DNA of 64,000 nucleotides from Setaria digitata (Eukaryota > Nematoda > Chromadorea > Rhabditida > Setariidae): positions 114,417-178,416 of the forward strand of contig RCAB01000092.1 in NCBI GenBank assembly GCA_003640385.1, in the 5' to 3' direction. Under the pieces are notes generated by a model. It was not told where the DNA came from, did not search any database, and worked only from the letters and a program-made list of their open reading frames with translations. A program made the position numbers and the translations under genes. This document shows, one piece after another, positions 35,848 to 47,165 of the stretch (the stretch's first letter is position 1; every line of letters starts with the position of its first letter).

Positions 35848-38800
35848 ATGAGGCTCTTCCGGAAGAGACCAGTTCCGTTGGTCGGTTGACTTCGCCTCAC
35901 AAGTCCAATATGACTTTTCGCAGCTAGGGACTTATGTTGCTGACTGTGGAGTTAACACAATCAGCAACATAGTAGTGGAGTCACTTCTCCAGTTCACCGC
36001 TCTGGTGAACAATTAACTGGTCTAGACGTTATTCATCCGACTGATTGAATGTAAAAATTCTGGAAATAAGACATTCCTAGTTTCAGGCGCCAGTACCGTT
36101 ACCGGATAGAGATAACATTGCCGAAGTCCTGTACATGAATTATGAACAAAAGGTATTGCCAGTACCTTTTGCATTTCTCCACTTTGATTGAAGAGGAAAA
36201 AGAATCAGCCAGTTAAATACTACATGCTAATGTTGAACAATGCAATTGAATAGTGAATGTTTCTAGATCACAGTTGAAGAGTGAAGTTGAGAGTTTTGAA
36301 TTACAAGCAAAAACTTATAATCAAATCATGAAGTTGTCGGTAGTGACTAAATTAGCACTGATAGGAATTTCTACAGTTTATTCCACATGGTTGTTAAAAT
36401 TTGAGATGCTGCCTATGGAGAAGCGTCATATTTATGATCAGTTTTACACTCCGTCTTTATATCGCGCAGAGTTTGAGGCGAAACCAATGGTTCTATTCCT
36501 TGGACAGGTTAGCTTTTCTTTCAGAGGCCGAAACGGTTAGAACTCTCATTGTCTAATCGAGGATAGATTGAAATGACTTCCTTGATAACTGAAACGGAAA
36601 GGAAACATATATATCGGCGTTTACGCCTGCAAATGGATCACTTTTGCATTGAATTACACTGAACGTAAACAATCTCAAGTATTCGGTCGGTAAAACATCG
36701 ATGATCAAATTTCTGCTAAACGGAGTAGAATATCCGGGTAGTATGATTGGACCGGAACCGACCACGGATTGTTTTACAGTAATTTATCACTCTGCTAATA
36801 CAAGTACTGTCATGGGGACGTCGCTTGCATCCGACAACACTTTGCCATTTCAGGTTTGGTGTTGTAATTTTTAAACAATTTTGGCAGATACTTTGTTCGA
36901 CTAATGACCGAATTAGCAGTAGACGTCTGTATATCCATCCTTGTCCTTTGTGAAATCCTTCATTACATAAGATGAGTACATAAGAGGATGTTGAAGTTTC
37001 TTTCCATCATTTTAGACAAAGAAACGTGAAAAATTTTTGTTTCAAGGAGTGCGAGTATTGTTTTGCAGTCGTTGAATATGTTTGGTTCAGCGTTCCTGAC
37101 ACGAATGCGTGGTGCAACACTTCCTGCCAAGTTATTGGAACATATTACTTTTATGGATACACCTGGAATATTGTCGGGTCAAAAACAACGTTCGTCACGT
37201 GGTTATGACTTCGCATCCGTCGTAAATTACATTGCTGGAAAGGTGGGATTTTTTCAGAATTTCAAGAATTTCAGCTTATTTCGTCCCAATTTCCTCAGAA
37301 GAATATCACGATGATATGATTACATGATAATTTAATTAATAGCTACTTGTTTCTGTAAAGGTCGATATGATCGTACTTTTGTTTGATACATCAAAATTGG
37401 ACATCAGCGATGAATATAAGCAAGTGATACAATGTCTTAAAGGCAACGAAGAAAAAGTATGATCTAAGTTTCTTATACTTACTTTTCAATGTTTTACAGT
37501 TTTCAGTTGCTACTCCGTCTTTCTAATTTACGCTGTCAACATTTTTCTTATCCTTCATTCATTATACTGTGCAAAAAATAGCACTGTTCAGATTAAGATA
37601 GTGCTTAATAAAGCAGATCAGGTGGGAGCAGCGGAACTTATTCGAGTACGAGGTGCACTGATGTGGAGCTTGAGCAGAATCCTCGAATCGCCTGAAGTTC
37701 CCAAAGTCTTTATTGGTTCCTTCTGCACAGCTGATTCTAAAGATACAATCGTTAGTATTTTTGTTATTTTCCGACGATAGTCAAAGCGGACTTTGTTATG
37801 CGGACTTATCTGTTTTGGATGTTGGATTGAAAACTTTCTATTGTCTGTTCTTTTCCGTTTAGAGCTCGGAAGTCCATGAAATTTTTACACAAGAATATAT
37901 TGATTTCTTTGATGAATTGAAATTACTTCCATCGGGTTGTAATGTGCGTAAGCTGAACGATGTCATCAAACGTGCCAAAAAATTGAAAATTCATGCGCTC
38001 ATTATGGAATACCTTCTTAGAAAGGTATAGACTGTATGTAATTGTTTCTCTTTTCATAACAGCTTTCCTCATTCTGCATCATCGGACATTCCGCCTCGCA
38101 TCTTTTCGTGATTTACGTAATGCGGTACCTACACGGTCATTCCACCATTCAACAAATATGTCGTGTATGATATCCAAGTTTCGACTTCTAGTCACTAAAT
38201 CCTACGGATTATACTCTCTTCAAGCAGATTCTTTTAAAAGCAAACTTGTGCACAACAATGACCCAGGTGCAATTGGTCATTATCAGGAGTCGCATGCGTC
38301 AAATTTTCAGATAAAAGATGCTTCATGCCACACTTCAGATGTGGTGTAGAACCCATGGTGAATTGAAACGGGTTGTTACACAACGTAATTTGCAACGAAT
38401 ACTGGATGATTTCAAGTATCGTTTGCGTGTTGCGGAAAGCGATTTACCCGACATACCGGTATGTCTTGGATGAGCAGGAGGGTGTAGAAGGAGATGCACT
38501 GTGCCACACGTGAAAGTGAAAAGAATAAACGTTCAGTGAACTATTATCAAGTGCATGAAACGTCCCTGTTCTACTTTGTAGCTCTTTCTCGAAAAAGCTC
38601 ATTTGTCATATGCCAAAGGATGGAACAAAATAGATGAAGACATGATGTATAATTTGGATCAGTTTATCAATGATGACATACCAAGGTTACCCTCCATTAA
38701 TGTTCTCAGCTGAAGGTTCAAATAATACTGGTCTTGCTCTCTTTTTATCAGTTCTCTTGTTATTGACCATAGGAGGCTATCGTATCAACTTTACTGGGCT

Positions 38801-39241
38801 ATACTGAATTTAAATGAGAGGGCAGTTTGGGAAGGTGACACTACGATTGGCATAATTCCGTAATATTTCGCTAGTTTTCGAAAAAACTTATTTTTCCCTT
38901 TGAGAATGGTAGCAGCTGTGCAAAGCAAGGATAAAAGAAGCGAGACTCCAAGTGTCTTAGAGGAATTGTATAAAAATCTAATGAAAAGAGAGCTACCAGA
39001 AGAAACGAAATCGAGGAAAGAAGTGGAATTCAAAGCAGGTGATATTGACTCAAACGATGAACAACCGAAATCGAAAGGCGATCAGCTCTATTCGAAGGAT
39101 AAAAAATCGAAATTTAAAACAGACAGACGAGATTCTAGTGAAAACTCAAAATGCAAAGCGCATAAGCGAAATCAGAATAAGAATACCAGTGGAAAAAGCA
39201 GAACGAAATCGCGATCCCAAAAAGAAGACAGAAGAGCGTAA
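35848..39241 (+). CDS. EHD/dynamin-like ATPase lacking the EH domain
   Basis: Member of the EHD/RME-1 group of membrane-remodelling ATPases. My model has 11 exons: 35848-35880, 36087-36152, 36274-36507, 36680-36853, 37069-37242, 37361-37456, 37592-37750, 37863-38024, 38339-38458, 38582-38685, 38905-39241. The sum is 1659 nt, 552 aa. The EHD-type N-lobe MLPMEKRHIYDQFYTP leads to the P-loop GQYSVGKTS (about 110-118), then PEPTTDCFTVIYH, DTPG (199-202) in MDTPGILSGQKQRSSRGYDF, LLFDTSKLDISDEY, NKAD (265-268) and RGALMWSL. The helical region ends FINDDIPRMVAAVQSKD, like ANDIARLMVMVRQEE of EHD1. Beyond that point EHD1 has its EH domain, whereas this protein has about 100 residues rich in Lys, Glu, Ser and Arg and then stops. 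Exon 1 (11 codons, donor GTCGGT) and exon 9 are the least certain. Nucleotide-binding motifs are intact, so it is unlikely to be a pseudogene. Confidence 0.88.
35933..35971. repeat. 16-bp hairpin in intron 1 of the EHD-like gene
   Basis: Arms TATGTTGCTGACTGTG (35933-35948) and CACAATCAGCAACATA (35956-35971) pair along 16 bp with one mismatch and a 7-nt loop. The arms are of mixed composition. Function unknown. Confidence 0.65.
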
Positions 39242-39466
39242 TGACAAAAGAATATGTCGAAACATGATTGTTGTACTATTCTGCATGTGTTCCTGTGAAT
39301 TATAGTAACATTTATATTCAGTTTTGAAACGAACGGTACACAGATGTGATGCTTTTTTTAAATCAACACAAAACAAAGGTGTTAATATGTAGTTGGTTAG
39401 AGGAGTTAGAGCCATAAATGTACGGTGTAACTTTCCAATTCAATTTTTCAACTGCATATTCATGCT

Positions 39467-42400
39467 ATGATTGTGAAAGTGAACAAAGAAATGGGAAAGC
39501 ATGGGAAAATAAAACAGGTAGGCTCTTTCATTTCCTGATTTCAATAGGCAAATGTCTTTTCAATTTACCCCCGTGAAGTCCTGCCATTTGACGTTTCCAC
39601 TGGCTTTATTTGTTGCTGTTAGGTTCCAATACTACAAGTAAGAAGTAGCTCTCAGATGTGAAGTTGAGAGCTTAAGAAGGTAAGGCCAGTCCAATTGGTA
39701 CTTTGCAAATGATATGAGTAGACAGTAAATAGTACATTGGTTTCGAGGTTGGCTTCATTTCTCCTGAGCGTAGTGATAGTAATTCCAAGATTATTCTGAC
39801 ATAATTGTAATTTTTAAGAATTATTAGGGATAAAAGTAGAGGTAAAATAAGCCTGATGCTGAGTCAAACTCTTTTTCAATAATTAAACACTCTTTGCTAG
39901 AACTCTTTTGAGTTTCCCTTTTTTGTTTTTTTGAATTCACAATTGTAAAGAGGAAAAATTGTAGTTCCTAAGGATGTTTTGCATTGATGAAATATTTCAA
40001 AAATAAATGGATAAGTATATGCGTACGTATTATATATATACGGTAGAAGAGGTTACTGTTCTGAAGTGACTAAATTTGGTCATCGTATTAGTAAAATAAC
40101 CACCTTATTTGTAGTGATATACACGCAGTCATGAGTACGGGTATTTTTTATTTTGTTAGGTTTACTAATTTTGCGGGAAATTCATATAAATTACATTTTG
40201 AAATTAATTGAGTTGTTGGTGAAGCCAGTGTTAGTATTAGTTAGTTCATCGAGAATGCTTGAAATAAATTGTCTTCTTTGTTTAATACTTTTCGAATAAT
40301 TTGAAATCTCAACACGTGTGAAGTTCCCTGAAATATGAAAATATTATGTATCGAGAATGAAATTTTGTAGTACATTTAAAATTTTTTGAAAGACGTAAGA
40401 GGGAAAAGCAGTACACCTGAAATCCTAATTAAAAACAGGTTATATTGCAGTTAACAGATTTCCGTGAAGTTTCTACTTTAGATTTTGTGTAGAAAGTTAA
40501 AAAGGAAAGATTATTCTTTTTTTTTTTTCAAATATATTTTCTATCCCACATTAGAAATTGCTTTTTCTTTATTCTGATTTCAAAGTTATCTAACTCACAG
40601 AGTACCTGAGATCATACACGTCTTTAGTAGCGGAAACCAACGCTGATAAAAAGATCATCGAGATTTCGAAAGCAATGGGTAAGTAAAATTATTGTTTTTT
40701 TTTTTGTTTACTGACTTTACCTCTTATTTCGCATTTCTGAATCACTCGTTAATTTGCAGCAAGAATTTTAGATGTAGCGTTTTTATATAGTTATATTTTT
40801 AAAATTTAAGCAAATCATTTATTCAGTCTCTTGTGTACTTATTCATTTTTTAGGACGTAGTGGACTTGCAACAATGACATGTCAAATATGTGGTGACAAA
40901 AGTTTTGGGCGACACTATGGTCTATGGACATGTGATGGGTGCAGTTGTTTTTTTAAAAGGAGGTATCTCTCCCAACATTTTTTGAGGCCAAATAATAAAA
41001 ACGCTTTAGAAATATAGAATTTCAAGAAAAAAAAAATGCAAAATTACTAAAAATTAAAAACTTTTAATATTAAGATCTACCGTGACAAGCGAAGCTGTAG
41101 AGCCTTGGACTGACGTCATGAAAAAAAAGTAAACCCCTTTTTGTTGATTTCAAGTCCCAGTTTTCATATTCAGTAGTAGTATAGAACAGCTTCGAAAATA
41201 TTTTTCACCGTACTTCTCTATTTCAGCTGTCGTAGGATGTTAAAATAACATTTGTGAAAGTATTAGCTACCTTGAACGTTTGTACTTTAATTCAGGAAGT
41301 TAATGATCAATAGACATATATTTGTATTATCATTTAGAAACCTCTGTTCTTAAATTCAGAATATAAAATTTGTGAAAAATATGGTTGAAATTAAATTGAA
41401 TTTGTATAATCATTAATACATTATACTCATAAGACCAGCTTATCCAGCACTAATATTCTCTGATTTTTTTTAATCGATGAAATACCTGAAATCAATCTCT
41501 CTGCAGCATTAGACGTAATATGAGCTACACCTGTGTTTGTAAGTCTTTATCCTATACTAACACTTTGTCTGTGCTAATTGTGATATTGAAAGCCTGAATA
41601 ACGTACGCATGTCTTTTATGGTTGTTTTTGTTTATGATGAATGATTGATCATTCATTATTCGCTGCATTCAACTATTTAACACTTCTTTATCGTACTCGT
41701 TGTAAGGAGCGAAGTAACATGAGTACGTGAACAATACGCCAGTACTCGCACTTGGTATACACAGCTGCTTTTCTTTATATATTCAGTTACAAATTATTTT
41801 GATCTGTATGGTTGTAATTCATGTAATAATTCCCCTCTTGAAACTTCGCGTCACAAAAGTATTGCAAGAGTAACATAAAAACTTCAAATTATTCAGTGCT
41901 TCAACTTAAAGTATTAAATAAATTTCAAAAATTGACCACTATTTGCTATTTTAAAATGAAATATGTACTGACTTTTGCAGTACTTTTTTGATAACAATTC
42001 AGCACATACTACTCTCTGGGTTGCATCTTATGTGATTGCAGCTGGTGAGAATAACTGTCCTGTTGATAAAGTACGCAGGAATTGGTGTCCCTCATGTCGA
42101 TTGCGCAAGTGTTTTCAAATGCAAATGAATAAAAATGGTAAGTGAGAGAATATATTGGCTGATAGAGAAGAACTTGGTTTTGTTTCAAAGCATAAAAAAT
42201 TTTTTGAGAAAACCATTTCGAAAAAAGTGTCACTTTCTGAGCTACTATAGATTTCGGTGCCATTAATCTTCCCATATGCAAAATTTTTTGCGGTGTTTTT
42301 GCAGAAGGACTTTTATTATCAAGTCTTTTCACGAGAATATATTTTTTATGTTTTATTGCTAGAAACTACTAAATCTAAATGTCGAGATGACTGAGAAGAA

Positions 42401-44465
42401 TGTTTAGAGTGACTTTTCTTAGTTCAGCAATATATTTGGGATAGTGACAAAAATAAGGAGGTCTGGAAAGCTTGCTTGCATTAGTCTTTTACACTTCATG
42501 ACAGTACTTCTTAAGGGCTAATGCGATCATGAAAGTGGGACTAACATCATCACATAACTTCAAAGTACAAACATCTCCGCAGTATCTTTTACGAAATTTT
42601 TATAAAAAACAATATACCTATGTCAAGCTCTAGAGAATAAATTATTACGACTGCAGTATTGCAGGATTCCATCATAATTGCAAATGAGCTGTTCTCGGAA
42701 GAGTCCGGAATATATTTTATTTCACGATTTAGTGTATACATCTCACCCGAAAAACTGCCAAATATATACCAAAAAACTGTTGTTCAGTATTCCTCTTCAA
42801 GGCTAATACAAACGGAAGGGTACTTCAAGATTATACACAAGTCAATGTAATAGAATTTATTTTAAATTGCAACAGAGAATAATTGTAGCGGTACAGAAAG
42901 AACGTGGTCCTCGAGGCGATAAAAGATTGCTGACAGAATATTCAACTGTTGAAAAAAGTAAGTTGCATGAAGGCTGTGAGCATCAGAAACGATTGATTGA
43001 TCTGGCAGTATCATTTAATCACCTTACAACAGTCCCTAGACAGGGCTTATTTCGGCGATATTACCGGGAGTTTAGCTAAGGAGAATGATTGCGTCTAGAC
43101 AGCTGTGAACAGCACTAGATTCAGTGCACTGGATGAACGAATACTGATTGTAAGTTGTTGTTGAATGGCAGAAAGGTGTAGTGAACTAATGAAGTTTCTT
43201 CCTGCTGCTGACTGCTTTATATCATTCATGTTCACATTCCAGTATACTGTTAAATTAAGTCTGAAAAACTATTCAGGAGAGGAAATATTGGCGGAAGCAA
43301 TTCGATCTTCACTCGACATGGTTTTGATGAGTTTCCTCTCACCTATAGATAAGTTCGTTATATTGACACGCTACTGGCCTGTATTCTACACACTTCACTG
43401 CACCATTGCTGTAGAAATGCCACTTCTTCGTGACCCGAAGGTGAGAGGAAATTTTCAGTCGTTGTTTGGAAATTCTGAAGAGATCATAAAAGATTAACTA
43501 ACTTGCAAAATCGAATGTTGTCATAAGAGTGATAACTAATGGCAAAATAACTCCAATCAGAATTTTGACAAACTGCTTCTAAAGAATGTAATTAAATATA
43601 TTTATTTGAGATGTGGAAAGCCTTTGTGAAGTGTTTTCATTTATTTTTAAAATAAGGACAGAAGTTGAGTGGGGATAAAAAGAAATTAAATATCCATTTA
43701 AAGTAGGGGGTGTTACTATAATATTAATTCTTTCTCTAGAGCAATAGTAACGTGGGATGCAAAACATAAACTACAAAAACATTTGACAAAAATTATAATA
43801 AATTTCATAAAAAAATTTCTCCCAGAAGGAGAGACTTATAAGTTGTGTGTCTCTGAATTTTTCTTCAGTTAAATGAAATGATACAATCAGCAAGAAGAAA
43901 TCTGTGTATGAAGAACTTAGATAGTGAAGAAATACGATTGGCAATGTGCTATGCTCTTTGCAGACTAGGTACTTAATTCAGTTCTGTGGAGTTTAATGCG
44001 TAGGATTTATTTCGGACGTTTTTCCACCCAAACAATAATGAAGTCAAACTTCGACGATTTAATTCATTTTCCAGTTAGCAAGGATTATTGAGTGATTTCC
44101 TTATGGGATAGAATTCATACTAAATAATCCTATCCGCCGAATCACGGTGGGTAATGCAAAATTTGACCGCTATAGATTATATTTCAGGCAGGAAAAATGC
44201 GAAATTGAATTTTGCCTCTACTCTGGAGAACATTTATCGATTCTGGCTAACACGTCACTGTTCTATCTTTTTTCCGAATTCGCAAAATCGAGATAAACTC
44301 ATCGTAAACTACATGGACCACATACTGCTGCAGTGCGAGCAGATTTCGATGGATGATGAGTTCACACCATCTACCTACCCAGCAGATATCATCCGAACTT
44401 TTTTGAACATTAATTTGAACACACCACTCCAAACTTCAACGCTGACCTCAACATATCGTAGTTAA
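39467..44465 (+). CDS. Divergent NR2E-like nuclear hormone receptor
   Basis: Ligand-type transcription factor with a complete DNA-binding domain. Exons I can place: 39467-39517 (tentative start), 40604-40678, 40854-40962, 41507-41538, 42042-42137, from 42889 to about 42957 or later, 43243-43440, 43869-43968, 44188-44465. Zinc finger 1 reads [16 protein letters not shown] then [11 protein letters not shown]; finger 2 reads [10 protein letters not shown] then [20 protein letters not shown]. The following [17 protein letters not shown] strongly recalls NR2E proteins (tailless, PNR, dissatisfaction). The ligand-binding region is weakly conserved: [70 protein letters not shown]. One or more exons between 42957 and 43243 are unresolved (an ALDERILI exon may end at 43150). 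Odd points are the P-box glycine replaced by cysteine and the changed RNxCxxCR motif. I cannot name the paralogue. Confidence 0.82.
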
Positions 44466-45066
44466 TCTTAATTAGTGAACGTCATAACCCTTACATAATG
44501 TGACACAAACTGGTAGAAGTGCCTTCATGTTTGCACTTTCTTCTGCGTTTTAAAATGAAAACCAGCGCATACTTACATGCCTATACTTTGGTCTTGATTA
44601 AATTAAAAAGCCAAAACCTTTACGACAAATGAAAAAATTGTTTTATAATATTTTCCACCCTCAGGTCAAACTTTACTGAGAAACACCCACGTCGTGCTCA
44701 GATACTGAATGAAAAAATCAGTTGTGAATGCTGGTGGCTGTTTTGTATTAACGAATAGAATAATTCACTTCACTTTCACTTACTCAGATGTCGAAAGCGT
44801 CAATCTTCTAGCACATTTGTATTTCCATATAAGCAAAAATCACACGAGAAAAAAAAAAAGAACAAAGCATTAAACATAATGTGTCATCATCGATAATAGA
44901 AGCAGATCACAACTTGCACATCTTTATTATCAGACCTGTAAAATGATGCAACGTGAATGAAATAAGAAAGAGAACAAATTCTGATAAATTCAAAAGTCAT
45001 AACTCACAGCTCCAACAATCATCTTGGGGGAAGGTAAAAAGAGTGAACAGCAATACTGTTCTATAA
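44466..45066. other. Convergent 3' gap between the nuclear receptor and ubc-7
   Basis: 600 bp between two converging genes, AT-rich, presumably both 3' UTRs and poly(A) sites. I see no further feature. Confidence 0.5.
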
Positions 45067-47165
45067 TCAACAACCCTCTTCTTGACTCTTCCGAACGCAG
45101 GCCGCTACACGTTTCTTGAATTCGGGAAAATTCTCGCGTTGCATCTTCTAGAACAAAAACATTAAAGTAATAAAATAAAGAGTGCTACAAATTCAAAGCA
45201 GAGGGCTACTATTGCATTTACTACACTCATTTGATGTTAATGTTTCACGCTACACACAACCATAGATGGCGTTCCTTTTTTCCATTCTTGCGATGTACCG
45301 ATGTCTCGGTTAGACTTTATGAGAAATCACAAAGCCTACCATGTTCACCTAAACCATTCATTGATTAGACTGAAACGATTAGATGGTAAATATGATCCCA
45401 CAATCTGAGATGATCAGCATGCAGCAGTGCCTTTAAAGCTCATCAAAATTATGGAACAAATATTAAACCATCCTTCAGTAATGGTTAGCTGCTGTCATCC
45501 CTTTGGTGCAACCATGCCCCGTTATACTTTACGCGAGATTTCAGGGAAATCTGCTGTGAGTTAGAGAAATAACTAAGCACCCGGACCAAGAAATTTCACG
45601 TATGAAATACACAACCATCATCATTAAGTCAACAGTTCTTACCGCAGCATCAACATTGGCAGGAGAATCGTGATTTGGATCCGCAAGCATCGATATAACA
45701 GAAAGAAGAATTGTTTCTACAGTATGTACGGGTAACCACCTCTCCTCCGGCTTCTCGTATCCCCATCGGTCATCTCCCGGCTCATGTAATATCGATATAC
45801 ACACATTACCTTCCTTGTCGACTAAAATATTGAACTGAAGACCTAAGAGCACCATGAAACCAGGGACCATGTCAGAAATAAACATAAAATATGAATTTGA
45901 GAAAATCTGAATTCTTCAAATGTTCAACACAGTATATCGTTTATTCATAAAGCAACCATATGCCAGCATGAACTGAGCATCAGGCTCTCCAAAGAGGATC
46001 ACGATAACAACCTTATATTTATTTTATTTTGACCTATCCGAAAATCAAGTATTCCAGAATCGAAATCTGTCCTTATGTGAAAGACAGCTTTCATGGATCT
46101 TCTGCTTCACTACGTAATCGAGACGAGCAAAAGGACCTATGGATAATGAGCTGGCACATTCCAGCATTTTCAGCTGTAATTTCTAATGGTTCTTTCTAAT
46201 AATAATAAAAAATAAAAATTTCTAATAATAATAGCTCCTTCCAGCTCTCTAAACATCCCTCAACCTTATGAATAAAGCATCTCTAATAATAATAAGAATA
46301 CTATGTACATACTATTCGGATGCCAGATTTCCGAAATGAATTTCATTTTTGGCGGTAACAGTGGGTATTCCTTGGGGAATTCCAAAAGCGCCTTGAAAAA
46401 CCCTCCTTCACTGAAACAGACAATATTTTTATCATTGCTTTAACTGCTGCTTTGTTTATATATCAAGGTAAAATAATTTATATAAAGAACTTCATTTTAC
46501 AATATCTAACCACCGATAAAACTTCTTCAGAAAACCGTTGGTTGTCAAGGGCTAAAATGACTAACAGCTTTCGGCAATACTCTGTAGTTATTTACTGATA
46601 ATATAATCAATATAAAAACTATTTAAAATGAACCAACTAGAGAGTATCGGGTGGCCCAATAACAAGCACTTCCCATTTGTAAATGTCATCACCTTGAAGA
46701 CCTGCGGAGAATCCATCCACAGGAACCCGCTTCAATTCTGCAATAGCAAGAAAACATATTCTGTATTCAGGCATTTTCCAGTCTATGACACTACATATCC
46801 TTCTAGGGAAAGCTGCTGAAAGTTTCTTTTTTAATATGAAAGTAGTTTCCGAAATTAATTCTTTGTGATATTCAATCCTATCACTCTTTTCCTCCCCTCT
46901 ATTATATTAATTAATTAAAAAATAATAATAACCAATCAATAACGAATATTTTATCGAAATACTCTTCCTAAACCAGATTTTAACCTTGCTGCTGTTTGCT
47001 TCTTAAATCAAATAAATTGTAAGATAAACAGTCTCATGTAAAAACTTGCAACTAACATCCGAAAGCAGATGCCTACATGTATAGGGAGCATGTAACTGGA
47101 GTGTTTGACGAATTCTTACCTGCAAGTTGTTTTCTGAGAAGAAGTGCTGACTGTGGTTCACCCAT
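45067..47165 (-). CDS. ubc-7: Ubiquitin-conjugating enzyme E2 G1 (UBC-7)
   Basis: E2 enzyme that accepts ubiquitin from E1 and, with E3 partners, builds chains on substrates. Five exons at 47120-47165, 46638-46737, 46313-46410, 45643-45821 and 45067-45147 total 504 nt, 167 aa, against 170 aa for human UBE2G1. It opens [20 protein letters not shown], close to human MTELQSALLLRRQLAEL. The core holds [20 protein letters not shown], the HPN motif (79-81) and the catalytic cysteine C89 in [20 protein letters not shown]. The acidic-loop insertion that marks the G1 type follows ([20 protein letters not shown]), then [12 protein letters not shown]. The C-terminus [16 protein letters not shown] matches the family. 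All splice phases agree. No missing catalytic residue was noticed. Confidence 0.97.

Noticed and set aside
36253..36273. GTG-initiated start of the EHD-like frame
   Set aside because: Not a plausible start in a worm; an ATCACAG acceptor at 36273 joins in phase to exons upstream that begin with ATG at 35848.
37993..38338. Plus-strand frame continuing from the EHD-like exon past 38024
   Set aside because: The exon ends at a GTATAG donor and joins 38339 with exactly the family's spacing; the read-through is intronic.
39146..39415. Antisense frame over the lysine-rich tail of the EHD-like protein
   Set aside because: Shadow of an A-rich coding exon read on the opposite strand.
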